Below, piece by piece: positions 1 through 9,018 of a DNA stretch of 64,000 bases. The stretch is from positions 1,550,001 to 1,614,000 of the forward strand of contig NZ_CP029397.2 of the NCBI RefSeq assembly GCF_001704615.3, in the 5' to 3' direction. The notes under the pieces were generated by a model. It was given only the letters and a program-made list of their open reading frames with translations. It was not told where the DNA came from and did no database searches. The position numbers and the translations under genes are program-made. Every line of letters begins with the position of its first letter. Position 1 is the first letter of the stretch. This stretch comes from Acinetobacter defluvii (lineage in GTDB: Bacteria > Pseudomonadota > Gammaproteobacteria > Pseudomonadales > Moraxellaceae).

Positions 1-263
1 TGAGCAATACCTTTGAGTGCAAGGTTATCAGACTCAGTTGCACCTGATGTCCACACGATTTCACGTGGGTCTGCTTTGATGAGGTTAGCGACTTGTTCAC
101 GTGCATATTCAACTTTTTCTTCTGCTTGCCATCCGTAAGCGTGTGAACGTGATGCTGCATTCCCAAAGATACCATCAAAGGTTAAGCATTCCATCATACG
201 CTCTGCAACTTGAGGGTCGACAGGAGTAGTTGCTGCATAGTCAAGATAAATAGGACGTTTCAT
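1..263 (-). CDS. iscS: Cysteine desulfurase IscS, N-terminal part (cut by window edge)
   Basis: The reverse strand from 263 reads [16 protein letters not shown], the characteristic IscS start, followed by the [10 protein letters not shown] stretch that contacts PLP in this family. About 87 codons are present; the catalytic lysine and cysteine lie outside the window. IscS takes sulfur from cysteine and passes it to the IscU scaffold for Fe-S cluster assembly. The ATG lies one base beyond the iscR stop codon, so the two genes form one operon under the iscR promoter. Confidence 0.95.
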   Translation of the reverse strand, partial: MKRPIYLDYAATTPVDPQVAERMMECLTFDGIFGNAASRSHAYGWQAEEKVEYAREQVANLIKADPREIVWTSGATESDNLALKGIA

Positions 264-264
264 G

Positions 265-738
265 TCAAATACCTGTAGCCGATAGAAGGGCTGAATCTAA
301 ACTTGGAGTATTTTGGCGTAGTGCAACTGTTTGGACATTGTCACGTGCAACAAGATCAGCAAGCGTAATTTTAGCTAAATAATCGGCAATATGATGGGAG
401 AGTTCTTGCCATAAATCATGTGTTAAACACATTGCACCGTTTTGACAGTTACCTTTATGGTCACAACGTGTTGCATCAACGGTTTCATTTACGGCTTCAA
501 TAATTTCTAATACTGTAATTTCTGCGGCATTGCGCGCTAGGTAATACCCACCGTTAGCACCACGAACACTAGAAACAAGACCATGACGTTTAAGTTTAGC
601 AAACAGTTGCTCAAGATAAGCGACAGAGATCGTTTGACGAGCTGCAATTTCTGCAAGCGTGATCGTTTGTTCAGTTGGCTGCAAAGCTAGATCAAGTAGA
701 GCAGTCACTGCGTAGCGACCGCGAGTAGTTAGGCGCAT
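265..738 (-). CDS. iscR: Fe-S cluster regulator IscR (Rrf2 family)
   Basis: This is a 157-residue Rrf2-family winged-helix regulator. It carries the [2Fe-2S] ligands in the E. coli IscR arrangement: Cys92, Cys98, Cys104 and His107. The open frame extends four codons upstream to a GTG, but the ATG at 738 gives [16 protein letters not shown], which matches the usual IscR start and the E. coli ligand numbering. Holo-IscR represses isc and apo-IscR activates the suf/stress response in known systems. Two IscR-type boxes upstream indicate autorepression. It is the first gene of iscR-iscS. Confidence 0.97.
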   Translation of the reverse strand: MRLTTRGRYAVTALLDLALQPTEQTITLAEIAARQTISVAYLEQLFAKLKRHGLVSSVRGANGGYYLARNAAEITVLEIIEAVNETVDATRCDHKGNCQNGAMCLTHDLWQELSHHIADYLAKITLADLVARDNVQTVALRQNTPSLDSALLSATGI

Positions 739-773
739 GATTCGATACACATGTTATTAGACTAGATAGGATG

Positions 774-802
774 ATTCTATGAATCCTGACTAAAATAGTC
801 AA
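774..802 (-). promoter_or_regulatory. iscR promoter
   Basis: On the reverse strand, a -35 TTGACT (802-797) and a -10 TAGAAT (779-774) are separated by exactly 17 bases and lie about 35 bases before the iscR ATG. The -35 is embedded in the proximal IscR box, the arrangement expected for direct repression. Confidence 0.75.
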
Positions 803-806
803 GTAT
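782..806 (-). promoter_or_regulatory. IscR type-1 binding site, promoter-proximal
   Basis: A 25-bp near-palindrome on the reverse strand (ATACTTGACT, five bases, AGTCAGGATT) fits the known IscR type-1 consensus (ATASYYGACT...AGTCRRSTAT) with deviations only at the far end. It covers the -35 element of iscR. Confidence 0.75.
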
Positions 807-816
807 TTTTAGGAAT

Positions 817-841
817 AATTCAGACTAAATTGGTAAGGTAT
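817..841 (-). promoter_or_regulatory. Second, degenerate IscR box
   Basis: The reverse strand reads ATACCTTACC, five bases, AGTCTGAATT. It matches the IscR type-1 pattern less well than the proximal site and is centred 35 bp further upstream. Two tandem boxes of unequal quality are also found at E. coli iscR. Confidence 0.55.
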
Positions 842-882
842 TTTTCTATTCATTTCTTGTTTTGTAAATTTCCTATTATTTA

Positions 883-1536
883 TCAGGAAAATATTTGCCA
901 TAAATTATACACAATTAACGTAATAAATAGAACAAAAATCACGGATAAAAGAATATTGGTGGTTTTTTGTTTTTGCTCCATACGACGGATACGATTTTGA
1001 TATTGTTTTACCTCAACTTGTAAGTTATTGATTTTAGAACGTTGTTGATCGATTTTATCTAGAAGTGGCGCAATTCTTTTGCGTGAACCTAAACCTGATT
1101 CATCATTTTTTGGATTTGTAAGCCATTGTTTCCAGTCCGAAAGTAATTTAGGGATAGTAAATGATAAAATGAGATCTCGAAATTGTTCTTTAAGTACGTC
1201 TTCACCCTCAATACGCATTTTTTTCATACTACGCCGATTTGCAAAGACAAAGATTTGGATCAAATCTAAGACTGTACTGCTCACAGCCAAATCTATAGCT
1301 TTTTCGGGTTCTTTTAAGTCAAATAGAATGCCTTTGTCTGTGAATTGAATATAAAAATCCACATAAGGAATATAACTATTTATTTTGATGGTAATTTGCT
1401 TTGCAACAAAATGTTTGGCTTGCAAGCGAACAACACGGTCGTGTTTTAATACAAATGAGTAAAATGTTTCCAAAATAATCATTAAAGTATTAAGCAACAA
1501 ACGACTTTGACCCTGTTTTTGTTGCGATTCGCTCAT
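883..1536 (-). CDS. Hypothetical protein with coiled coil and C-terminal membrane anchor
   Basis: This 217-residue protein has a globular N-terminal part (about 1-145), a charged helical stretch likely to form a coiled coil (about 155-192, QRSKINNLQVEVKQYQNRI), and one strong membrane segment near the C terminus (about 194-214). That makes it a likely tail-anchored inner-membrane protein facing the cytoplasm. The N-terminal part has a vague SCP2/UbiJ-like character (a small alpha/beta fold with a 'RIEGE' turn), but I cannot confirm it. An AGGA ribosome site precedes the ATG. It is divergent from the phasin-like gene. Confidence 0.7.
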   Translation of the reverse strand: MSESQQKQGQSRLLLNTLMIILETFYSFVLKHDRVVRLQAKHFVAKQITIKINSYIPYVDFYIQFTDKGILFDLKEPEKAIDLAVSSTVLDLIQIFVFANRRSMKKMRIEGEDVLKEQFRDLILSFTIPKLLSDWKQWLTNPKNDESGLGSRKRIAPLLDKIDQQRSKINNLQVEVKQYQNRIRRMEQKQKTTNILLSVIFVLFITLIVYNLWQIFS

Positions 1537-1734
1537 AAAAAATTCCTATAATCTAAACAGAATATCCAATCCCGTGTAATATTTATGATGGAGAACTAGC
1601 TCACATTTAAATAAAATAATACTTTGCTTTGTAGAACAGTTTTACAAAAGGTTCAAGTGATTTATTTGTTATTATAACGATATTTCGCATTTTAATGATT
1701 ATATTGTATAGAAAATATACAGGAGAGAAATGGA

Positions 1735-2232
1735 ATGGATGTAGAGAACCAAATTTCAAAGGATGATCTAAGCGTGCAAGCAAAAAAAGAAAAAAAACAT
1801 ACAAGAATTAAATCTTCACGCAAGTCTTCTCTTGATTTTAGAAAATATACTAAACAAATTTGGTTGGCAGGTTTAGGTGCTTTTTCTCGTGCAGAAGAAG
1901 AAGGGAATAAGTTATTCGACGCTTTAGTAAAAGTAGGTGAAGAGCTTGAGTCTAAAAGTGTAGAGGTCGATGAAACTGAGGTTGAACAGCAAACTCATAA
2001 AGTGGTGGAGAAGACTAAAGAAACAGTAGCTGAAACTAAGGAAAAGTTTGAAAAGACATTAGATGCGCATGTTAATCATTCATTGAATCGGATTGGTTTG
2101 GTCACAGTCAAAGACATACAGCATTTGGAGGCTTTAATTTTACAGTTACACCAAAAGGTGGATGGTTTGGTCGAAGAGAATAAAAATCTATCAGAACGAC
2201 TCCAAAAAATAGCCAACTCCTCACTTGAATGA
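1735..2232 (+). CDS. Phasin family protein (PhaF/PhaI-like)
   Basis: The 165-residue protein has a lysine-rich start, then the phasin core IWLAGLGAFSRAEEEGNKLFD. After that comes a long amphipathic helical region rich in Glu and Lys and a C-terminal coiled coil (about 125-160). Proteins of this family coat polyhydroxyalkanoate granules or related hydrophobic surfaces. No PHA synthase lies nearby, so the link to PHA is by family only. The ATG at 1735 has AGGAGAG at good spacing; an ATG five bases earlier is out of frame and stops after three codons. Confidence 0.8.
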   Translation: MDVENQISKDDLSVQAKKEKKHTRIKSSRKSSLDFRKYTKQIWLAGLGAFSRAEEEGNKLFDALVKVGEELESKSVEVDETEVEQQTHKVVEKTKETVAETKEKFEKTLDAHVNHSLNRIGLVTVKDIQHLEALILQLHQKVDGLVEENKNLSERLQKIANSSLE

Positions 2233-2284
2233 GTTAATTTTGCATTTTTTAGTGCTTATTTTTAAGAAAAGCGATGGTGTAGTC

Positions 2285-2314
2285 TTGCGTTTCCCCCCAA
2301 AGCATTGCTATAAA
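2285..2314 (+). promoter_or_regulatory. Candidate hupB promoter
   Basis: TTGCGT (2285-2290) and TATAAA (2309-2314) are separated by 18 bases, with a C-rich spacer. They lie about 65 bases before the HU gene. Confidence 0.45.
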
Positions 2315-2380
2315 GTCAGCATGGCCTTTCAAACCACAACCTTGAATCTTAAACAAACGATATAAGAGGATGTAATCTTC

Positions 2381-2653
2381 ATGAATAAATCAGAATTAAT
2401 TGACGCGATTGCAGAAAAAGGGGGATTGTCTAAGACTGATGCTGGTAAAGCATTAGATGCGACTATTGCTTCAATTGGTGAGGCGTTAAAAGGCGGAGAC
2501 ACTGTAACTTTAGTTGGTTTTGGTACTTTCAGTGTGAAAGAACGTGCAGCACGTACAGGTCGTAATCCTAAGACTGGTGAAGAACTTCAAATTAAAGCAA
2601 GTAAAGTACCTAGTTTTAAAGCAGGTAAAGGACTTAAAGATTCAGTTGCATAA
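2381..2653 (+). CDS. hupB: DNA-binding protein HU
   Basis: This 90-residue protein has the full HU/IHF fold sequence: [18 protein letters not shown], the [18 protein letters not shown] beta-arm with the intercalating Pro of the RNP motif, and a Lys-rich C terminus. HU is an abundant nucleoid protein that bends and compacts DNA. As in many gammaproteobacteria it lies just upstream of ppiD. A strong terminator follows directly, so it is mostly monocistronic. Confidence 0.96.
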   Translation: MNKSELIDAIAEKGGLSKTDAGKALDATIASIGEALKGGDTVTLVGFGTFSVKERAARTGRNPKTGEELQIKASKVPSFKAGKGLKDSVA

Positions 2654-2667
2654 TCTTAAAAAGTTCT

Positions 2668-2693
2668 AAACGCGCCTTTAGGGCGCGTTTTTT
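2668..2693 (+). terminator. Rho-independent terminator after hupB
   Basis: AAACGCGCC, a four-base loop TTTA, and GGGCGCGTTT form a GC-rich stem followed by a T-run. Confidence 0.9.
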
Positions 2694-2782
2694 ATGTATT
2701 CAAGCAATTAAATCGACTTAGCGCATTCATTCGTATACGAATATCAGTTAAACTCCCTAGCAAATAAAATATTGGAAGATTT

Positions 2783-4648
2783 ATGGAATCGTTTCGTAAA
2801 CTCATAAGAGGCTGGCTCGGAAAAGTCCTACTGGTTTTATTTTTAACTCCATTGGCATTGGTTGGTATTGAAGGTTATTTCAGTGGGGGAAATAAAGCAG
2901 ACGTAGCGAAGACTGTAAATGGTCAAGACATTTCCAATAAAGATTTAGATGCACAAACCAAAGGTCTGAAAGACCAATATTTAAAAATGGTTAATGGTGA
3001 TGAATCGTTATTGAATAATGATTTTATTAAAAATGCAGCTTTGGATAGTCTCATTGCACGTGCCTTGTTGGTTCAGCAAGCTGAAAAACTAGGTATTTCT
3101 TTAAGTGATGGGCAAATTGAACAAATGTTGGCGCAACAACCGAGTTTTCAGGAAAATGGTAAATTTTCTCAACCACTCTATGAAAATTATCTGCGTTCAG
3201 TCGGGATAACTAGTTCAGCTTTGATTGCAAATCTTCGTCAAGACCACGCATTACAAATGTTGATGGGAACATTTACCAATAACGCCTTGGTGAGTAAAGT
3301 CGACTTAGAATTGATTGCTAACTTGCAAACTGAGCAACGTAATCTTTATTTAGCAAGTGTAAAACTTGATGAATACAAACAAAATGTCAAAGTCAGTAAT
3401 CAAGAAATAGCCGATTATTATAATAAACATCAAAATAAATTTAAGCAGGTTGCATCTGTTGATGTCGATTATGTGGTGTTAACACCTGCAATGCTGCCAC
3501 AAGCAAGTCAACAAGTTTCGGCAGTTGAGCTGGAAGAGGCTTATGCAGCATTTGTGGATCAACAAAAGCAGAATGCAAAACGTGAAGTTAAACATATCTT
3601 GATCACAACAGATAACCGTAATGCGCAAGAAGCAGAAAAACTAGCCAATGATGTTTATGCAAAAATTAAAGCAGGCATGACATTTACGCAAGCTGCTGCA
3701 CAGTATTCTGAGGATGATTCATCCAAAGCTAAAGGTGGCGTGATTGAATATACTGAAGGGGTATTTGACAGTAGTTTTGACAATGCTGTGAAATCAGCAA
3801 AAAATGCTGAAATTACTCGCCCTGTAAAAACGCAATATGGTTATCATCTGATCGAAGTACAGCGTGATGTTGGAGAGATTCCAACATTTGAAGCGAAAAA
3901 AGCAGAATTGACAGAAGAAGTACTGAAGTCTAAATCAGCGAATTTATTTGCAGATACTGTAAATAGCTTGAACGAACAAGTTGTCAGTAATGATGCTTTA
4001 GATATTATTTCAAGTGAAGTGAAAACTGCAAAAATCGAATCTGTTAAAGGTATTACAGTGGCAACAACCAATCCTGTATTGGCTGATCCAAGTGTCAAAG
4101 CAAAAATATTTAGCGATGATGTAAAAAATGGTGATCGTAATGTGTCGAGCAGCATTCAGTTAAAAGATGGCAATACCGTTTGGGTAAAAGTGCGTGATTA
4201 CCATGCAGCAGGGGTTCAGCCTCTAGCCCAAGCAACTGCACGTGTTAAAGCTCAATTGATTCAAGACAAAGCAGTAACTGCGGCAAAAGCGAAAATTGCA
4301 GCGATGTTGGAGGACTTTAAGAAACTGCCTGCACAACAAGTGTTAGCGAAGTATCCATTTACTTTTGAATCAGCAGGAATGTTTACACGTTCTCAAGGCT
4401 TAAAACGTGAAATTGAACGTGCTGCCTTCAGTGTTCCAGCACCTAAAGCAGGGATGTGGTCGGTCACTACAGCTTCTTTACCTGATGAAATGGTCGTTGT
4501 TGGTGTTGCTGAAGTGAAAAAAGCACCTGTTGATAGCTTAGATCCAGCACAAGCACAAGAGTTAACTCAACTTTACCAAAGAATGCGTGGTCAACAATTA
4601 TTGGATGACTATACGCAATACTTAAAAGCCAATGCAAAAATTAAGTAA
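2783..4648 (+). CDS. ppiD: Periplasmic folding chaperone PpiD (SurA/parvulin type)
   Basis: At 621 residues it matches the usual PpiD length. A short cytoplasmic start is followed by one membrane anchor (about residues 13-30), a SurA-like N-terminal chaperone region, and a parvulin (PpiC) domain at about 265-360 (from REVKHILITT to YGYHLIEV with the KAKGGVIEY loop). A long C-terminal chaperone part follows. PpiD sits at the SecYEG exit in known bacteria and helps outer-membrane and secreted proteins fold. It follows hupB but has its own promoter space and its own terminator. Confidence 0.93.
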   Translation: MESFRKLIRGWLGKVLLVLFLTPLALVGIEGYFSGGNKADVAKTVNGQDISNKDLDAQTKGLKDQYLKMVNGDESLLNNDFIKNAALDSLIARALLVQQAEKLGISLSDGQIEQMLAQQPSFQENGKFSQPLYENYLRSVGITSSALIANLRQDHALQMLMGTFTNNALVSKVDLELIANLQTEQRNLYLASVKLDEYKQNVKVSNQEIADYYNKHQNKFKQVASVDVDYVVLTPAMLPQASQQVSAVELEEAYAAFVDQQKQNAKREVKHILITTDNRNAQEAEKLANDVYAKIKAGMTFTQAAAQYSEDDSSKAKGGVIEYTEGVFDSSFDNAVKSAKNAEITRPVKTQYGYHLIEVQRDVGEIPTFEAKKAELTEEVLKSKSANLFADTVNSLNEQVVSNDALDIISSEVKTAKIESVKGITVATTNPVLADPSVKAKIFSDDVKNGDRNVSSSIQLKDGNTVWVKVRDYHAAGVQPLAQATARVKAQLIQDKAVTAAKAKIAAMLEDFKKLPAQQVLAKYPFTFESAGMFTRSQGLKREIERAAFSVPAPKAGMWSVTTASLPDEMVVVGVAEVKKAPVDSLDPAQAQELTQLYQRMRGQQLLDDYTQYLKANAKIK

Positions 4649-4666
4649 TTGGATTTGATAAGAGTA

Positions 4667-4692
4667 AAACCTCAGTTTAGGCTGAGGTTTTT
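4667..4692 (+). terminator. Terminator after ppiD
   Basis: AAACCTCAG and CTGAGGTTT pair around a six-base loop, followed by a T-run. It lies about 20 bases past the ppiD stop. Confidence 0.9.
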
Positions 4693-4780
4693 TTCTGGCT
4701 TAAAGAAAATACATAACAAAAAGAGAAACGACTCTAAGGCTTTAAATCAGGGAAATGCAGTAAGTAAATTAAAGCGTGAT

Positions 4781-4812
4781 AAAAAATTAAAGCACCCAAA
4801 TGGATGCTTTAA
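4781..4812 (-). terminator. Terminator after ychF
   Basis: On the reverse strand TTAAAGCATCC and GGGTGCTTTAA form an 11-bp stem (one T-G wobble) with loop ATTT, followed by TTTTTTAT. It ends the leftward ychF transcript about 30 bases past its stop. Confidence 0.85.
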
Positions 4813-4841
4813 AATGGAAGATATAGAGTAGTTAGAAGAAT

Positions 4842-5933
4842 TTAGACATTAAAACGGAAATGTAGAACATCACCATCTTGTACTACATACGTTTTACCTT
4901 CTAAGCGCCATTTCCCGGCTTCTTTTGCACCATTTTCACCGTTATATTGAATGAAGTCATCATAAGCAACACATTCAGCACGGATAAAACCTTTCTCAAA
5001 GTCTGTGTGAATCACGCCTGCAGCCTGTGGTGCTGTTGCGCCAACTTTAACAGTCCAAGCACGAACTTCTTGAACGCCTGCGGTGAAGTAAGTTTGCAGA
5101 CCAAGTAATGCATAACCTGCACGAATAACCACGTTTAAACCAGGTTCTTCCACCCCTAAAGCTTCTAAGAACTCAGCACGATCTTCATCTTCAAGAAGTG
5201 AAATTTCAGCTTCGATTTGGTTACAAAGCGGAACAACGATGGCATTTTCTTCAGCAGCTAACTTTTTCACAGCTTCTAAATGTGGATTATTTTCAAAACC
5301 ATCTTCTGCAACGTTCGCGATGTACATAGTTGGTTTTAATGTCATTAAACCAAAACCACGAACAAGTTTACGTTCATCATCATCCAAGTCTGCTGCACGT
5401 GCAGGTTTACCTTCATCAAGCAAAGGTAAGATTTTGTCTAATACCGCTTTGGTTGCAACAGCTTCTTTGTCGCCACCTTTTGCAGATTTTGCTAAACGAG
5501 TCACTGCTTTGGTGACGGTTTCTAAGTCAGCAAGTGCAAGTTCAGTGTTAATGGTTGCAATGTCATCTAATGGATCAATTTTACCATTTACATGGATGAC
5601 ATTTTCATCTTCAAAGCAACGAACGACATGTGCAATCGCATCAGTTTCACGGATGTTTGCAAGGAATTGGTTACCTAAACCTTCACCTTTAGATGCGCCA
5701 GCAACTAAACCTGCAATATCCACAAATTCCATCGTGGTTGGAATGACGCGTTGGGGTTTTACGATGGCTGTTAATTTGTCTAAACGTGGATCAGGTACTG
5801 GCACGATACCTGTATTGGGTTCGATGGTACAAAATGGAAAGTTTTCCGCAGCAATAGCAGCTTTAGTCAATGCATTGAAAAGTGTAGATTTACCAACGTT
5901 CGGCAAGCCGACAATACCGCAATTAAAACCCAT
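4842..5933 (-). CDS. ychF: Ribosome-binding ATPase YchF (Obg family)
   Basis: This is a 363-residue protein, the standard YchF length. Motifs are the Walker A/G1 loop GLPNVGKST, the G3 motif [18 protein letters not shown], and the altered G4 region (NVAE, not NKxD) that gives YchF its ATP preference. A TGS-like C-terminal domain ends in [15 protein letters not shown]. It binds ribosomes and affects translation fidelity and stress responses. The frame opens four codons earlier at a GTG, but the ATG at 5933 gives the conserved MGFNCGIVG start. The usual neighbour pth is not adjacent here. Confidence 0.96.
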   Translation of the reverse strand: MGFNCGIVGLPNVGKSTLFNALTKAAIAAENFPFCTIEPNTGIVPVPDPRLDKLTAIVKPQRVIPTTMEFVDIAGLVAGASKGEGLGNQFLANIRETDAIAHVVRCFEDENVIHVNGKIDPLDDIATINTELALADLETVTKAVTRLAKSAKGGDKEAVATKAVLDKILPLLDEGKPARAADLDDDERKLVRGFGLMTLKPTMYIANVAEDGFENNPHLEAVKKLAAEENAIVVPLCNQIEAEISLLEDEDRAEFLEALGVEEPGLNVVIRAGYALLGLQTYFTAGVQEVRAWTVKVGATAPQAAGVIHTDFEKGFIRAECVAYDDFIQYNGENGAKEAGKWRLEGKTYVVQDGDVLHFRFNV

Positions 5934-6441
5934 GAAATAACTCACAAAGTGTTATCTAAAAATTGCAGATGATTTTACATGAAAGCAATGACAAAGTCAG
6001 GTATAAGCTTTAAGATTTAAATAATTCAAAAAATCCAAAATACTTGTATATATAAAAAATGGCTACTTTCAATATTCAAGAATACAAGAACAAATTAAGC
6101 AAATAAAAGTAGAGTTTTGGAAAGTAGAGCGTTCTTCACGTTTGCAGTGGCTTTTTGAGCATTATCCAATCGGCGCTAAAGATTATTATATTGCCTATTA
6201 TTTAATTACCAACAATACGTAGAATAAATTAAAACGCAGAAATTTATTGCAATATTATTTACAAAAAATACCTTATGCATCATAGGAATAAAGAGATATA
6301 AATTTTAGTGCTGATATTTGAATATTTGACTGATTCTTTGAACAAAAAGTACATTGTAATTTAACAATGGAGTCGCTAAAGTAAATGTAATTACTAGGAA
6401 TTATCCTAAAGATTTGATTAAAAAAATAATTTGGAGATTTT
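5934..6441. other. 508-bp intergenic region with a possible gene remnant
   Basis: No intact gene is visible between ychF and the GST-like gene. The stretch is AT-rich. Its middle part (6025-6222) looks protein-coding and is listed separately. The right part (6223-6441) has no clear structure. Confidence 0.6.
6025..6222 (+). pseudogene. Possible remnant of a protein gene
   Basis: A 65-codon open frame between a TAA (6022) and a TAG (6220) reads like real protein in its second half, for example SSRLQWLFEHYPIGAKDYY, with ordinary residue composition. It contains no ATG, GTG or TTG start and no ribosome site. The simplest reading is the surviving end of a decayed gene. I do not recognise the family. 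Confidence 0.35.
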
Positions 6442-7206
6442 ATGCGCATTCTTTACCAATTTCCTTTATCGCATTACTGTGAAAAAGCACGTTGGTTACT
6501 TGATCATAAAGAATTAGATTTTGTAGCGCAGAATATTATACCTGGAGTACATCGGGCATTTGCTCAACTGAAAACAGGGCAAAATAAGCTTCCAATTTTA
6601 AAAGATGCTGATCGTTGGATAGCTGACTCAACCCAAATCGCACTGTATTTAGATGACATTTATCCAGAACACACATTGTTACGCTCAGATGCAAATTTAC
6701 GTCAACAAGCCTTAGACATTAATGTTATTTCAAATGAATTAGGGCAGCACGTACGCCGTTGGGGGTTGGCTCAAGCACTTTTAGTCAGTGATGAACCACT
6801 TGAGATTATGATTGGTGAAAAAGGATATTTACGTCAATTTGAGAAATTTTCCAAGCCGATATTAAAAACTTTGGTGTCCAAAAGCTATCAATTAGATGCT
6901 GAAAAAGTTGCAGACTCTAAATATAAAATGGATGAAATCATCCAACAATTAAATGACAAATTAGTTGAAAATCAGTGTCGTTATCTCGTGGGTGAGCGCT
7001 TAGGTTTAGCAGATATTGCAGTGTGTTCAATGCTTGCACCTTTATTATTTATCAATGGTACACCTTGGGAAATCGAGTTTGAAGACAGCTTATCGGATGA
7101 GGTAAAAAGCTATCAGGAAGCATTATTAAGTATGCCAATCGGGCAGTATGTACAACGGATTTATTTGACAGAACGTAATGCGCGGGTGGACTGGCGTGGG
7201 ATTTAA
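6442..7206 (+). CDS. Glutathione S-transferase family protein
   Basis: The 254-residue protein has a thioredoxin-like GST N-terminal domain (about 1-78), with LYQFPLSHYCEKARWLLDHK carrying a Cys at the catalytic position, NKLPILKDAD (cis-Pro) and IADSTQIALYLDD (glutathione-contacting Ser). An all-helical C-terminal domain follows, with GERLGLADIAVCSMLAPL. The substrate cannot be predicted. It appears monocistronic. GGAGA precedes the ATG at good spacing. Confidence 0.85.
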   Translation: MRILYQFPLSHYCEKARWLLDHKELDFVAQNIIPGVHRAFAQLKTGQNKLPILKDADRWIADSTQIALYLDDIYPEHTLLRSDANLRQQALDINVISNELGQHVRRWGLAQALLVSDEPLEIMIGEKGYLRQFEKFSKPILKTLVSKSYQLDAEKVADSKYKMDEIIQQLNDKLVENQCRYLVGERLGLADIAVCSMLAPLLFINGTPWEIEFEDSLSDEVKSYQEALLSMPIGQYVQRIYLTERNARVDWRGI

Positions 7207-7446
7207 GCACTGCGTATTTTTGATATTTTAATTATTGCTGGTCATTTGATTTCAAAGTAATTATGTGAATATATTTGTTTAATGGTTTGTTTAAAGATAC
7301 AAATAGTCAGAGCATTTCTCTATGTATAGTGAAATGTAGTGAAAAACATTTTCACAATAGTTGTAAATTGAGAAATATTTTATCAAAATAAAACGCTATA
7401 ATTTAGGGTGAACTAATATCACCTATACCAAATAATGGAGTTTTTA

Positions 7447-7917
7447 ATGGAACTTGATCGTTACGATAAGCAAATTTTAGAAATTTTAACCCATGAAGAT
7501 ATTAATCTAAATGAGCTATCTGAACGTATCAATTTATCAGTAAGTTCTGTACATCGCCGTATCAAGCATTTGATTGAAACGGACATCATGACCAATTTAA
7601 AACGTGATATTAATTATGAGAAATTGGGCTTCAAATTGCATGTGATTTTGCAAGTATCATTAAGCAAACATGATACTGATACATTTGCTAAATTTTTAGA
7701 AGAATTAGAAAATATTCCCGAAGTGATCAATGCTTTTTTAGTCACAGGGCAGTCGGCTGACTTTTTAGTGGAAGTTGTTGCGAAGGATATGGAAAATTAT
7801 AGCGAAATATTATTGAAACGTATTGGTAAAATTGAATTTGTAGTGGCATTACATTCGAGTTTTGTGATCAAAGAATACAACGTCTTTAATTGTAGTGGTT
7901 TGCTAAGTCGTGTGTAA
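7447..7917 (+). CDS. Lrp/AsnC family transcriptional regulator
   Basis: This is a 156-residue protein. The N-terminal winged HTH (about 1-60) reads LDRYDKQILEILTHEDINLNELSERINLS in two adjoining pieces, and the C-terminal half is an AsnC/RAM ligand-sensing domain. An in-frame ATG at 7435 also exists, but GGAG at 7437-7440 is correctly spaced only for the ATG at 7447. The target is unknown and no partner gene is obviously linked. Confidence 0.85.
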   Translation: MELDRYDKQILEILTHEDINLNELSERINLSVSSVHRRIKHLIETDIMTNLKRDINYEKLGFKLHVILQVSLSKHDTDTFAKFLEELENIPEVINAFLVTGQSADFLVEVVAKDMENYSEILLKRIGKIEFVVALHSSFVIKEYNVFNCSGLLSRV

Positions 7918-8034
7918 ATTTTTAAATCCTATGAAAAATAAGATCAAAATTAAAACTGCTTGATGCTTTGTAATATTTTGACTTATTTTTCGTGTGAGCT
8001 GTACTCAGTAGATCAAACTGGTGACTTTAAATTA

Positions 8035-8919
8035 TTACTCAACTTGGGTTAATAACCATCGTTTAAATATTTGAATATTTTCATCTTTTAATCGTGTTTT
8101 TTGACAGCATAAAGAAAACAATAAACCACATTCGATAAAATCAAAAGGTGCAGCTAAACGCCCATTTAAAAGTTCTTTTTCAACTAAACTTTGTGGTGCA
8201 ATCGCAACCCCTAAACCTGAGGCAGCCGCTTCAATCATCAAATTAAGATGATCAAAATGACGTTGCTGTTTTGCTTGAGTTAAGTCCAAATTGCTTTGCG
8301 TTGCCCACATTTCCCAAGCATGCTGATTTGACTGCGTGTGTAATAGCGTTTGCTGAAAAATATCAGATTTATGTTGTAATTGTTGTACACGTTCAGCTGT
8401 ACAAACAGGACCGATTTGATCCTGAAAAAGTGTAATATTTTGAATCGCATCTGGAAATTTTTCAAACTGCGTGTGGTTAAGAATCACCATATCAACCTGA
8501 TGTTTTTCTAATAATTTTAAATCATTGCTAGTCATTAATTTAATAGAAATTTCAGGATATTGCGCTTCAAAACTTTCTAACTTTGGAATTAACCAGTGTG
8601 CCATAAAACTACTTGGTGCGGCTAAAGTTAAGCTGTGCTGTGTTGGTTGTTGGCGAATTTGCTCAAGACACTGATCAAGTCCACTAAATAATTTTACACA
8701 ATTACTAAATAAAGCTTGTCCATCTAAAGTAAGTGTTGCGCCATGCGCATGACGAATAAGTAATTTTTTCCCAACCCATGTTTCAAGTTGTTTAATTTGG
8801 TGGCTCACCGCACTATGCGTTACACACAGTTCTTCAGCTGCCAAACTAAAACTGTTATTGCGTGCAACAACTTCAAACATGCGTAGCGAATTAAGAGGTG
8901 GAAGTTGATATTTTGCCAT
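8035..8919 (-). CDS. LysR family regulator, probably TrpI-like activator of trpBA
   Basis: The 294-residue protein has a LysR HTH at about 1-62 (LPPLNSLRMFEVVARNNSFS, then AAEELCVTHSAVSHQIKQLE) and a GcvA/TrpI-type effector domain. The long frame adds 26 codons upstream, but the ATG at 8919 gives the normal MAKYQLPPLNSLR start. It is divergent from trpB across 99 bp. In Pseudomonas, TrpI sits in this position and activates trpBA with indole-3-glycerol phosphate. The TrpI role is inferred from position and similarity. Confidence 0.75.
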   Translation of the reverse strand: MAKYQLPPLNSLRMFEVVARNNSFSLAAEELCVTHSAVSHQIKQLETWVGKKLLIRHAHGATLTLDGQALFSNCVKLFSGLDQCLEQIRQQPTQHSLTLAAPSSFMAHWLIPKLESFEAQYPEISIKLMTSNDLKLLEKHQVDMVILNHTQFEKFPDAIQNITLFQDQIGPVCTAERVQQLQHKSDIFQQTLLHTQSNQHAWEMWATQSNLDLTQAKQQRHFDHLNLMIEAAASGLGVAIAPQSLVEKELLNGRLAAPFDFIECGLLFSLCCQKTRLKDENIQIFKRWLLTQVE

Positions 8920-8941
8920 GATGTTAGTTTTTTTCACATAA

Positions 8942-8959
8942 TGATCTGAGTTTATATCA
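8942..8959. promoter_or_regulatory. Candidate LysR-type site between trpI-like gene and trpB
   Basis: TGAT and ATCA are separated by ten bases, a small inverted repeat of the T-N11-A kind seen in LysR operators. It lies midway between the divergent starts. Confidence 0.3.
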
Positions 8960-9018
8960 ATTTTCAAATGCTGCAAAATCCATAAAATAAAAAGCAATGA
9001 AGAAATTGGATAAAAGAC

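Noticed and set aside
1607..1804. 65-codon reverse frame with hydrophobic start
   Set aside because: It overlaps the phasin-like gene start and promoter gap, and its composition reflects AT-rich DNA.
4649..4831. 60-codon frame after ppiD
   Set aside because: It begins with a TTG-like or weak start directly at the ppiD stop and runs through two terminator hairpins; no coding pattern.
5239..5940. 233-codon forward frame opposite ychF
   Set aside because: It is the mirror of the strongly conserved ychF gene and has a serine/alanine-biased shadow composition.
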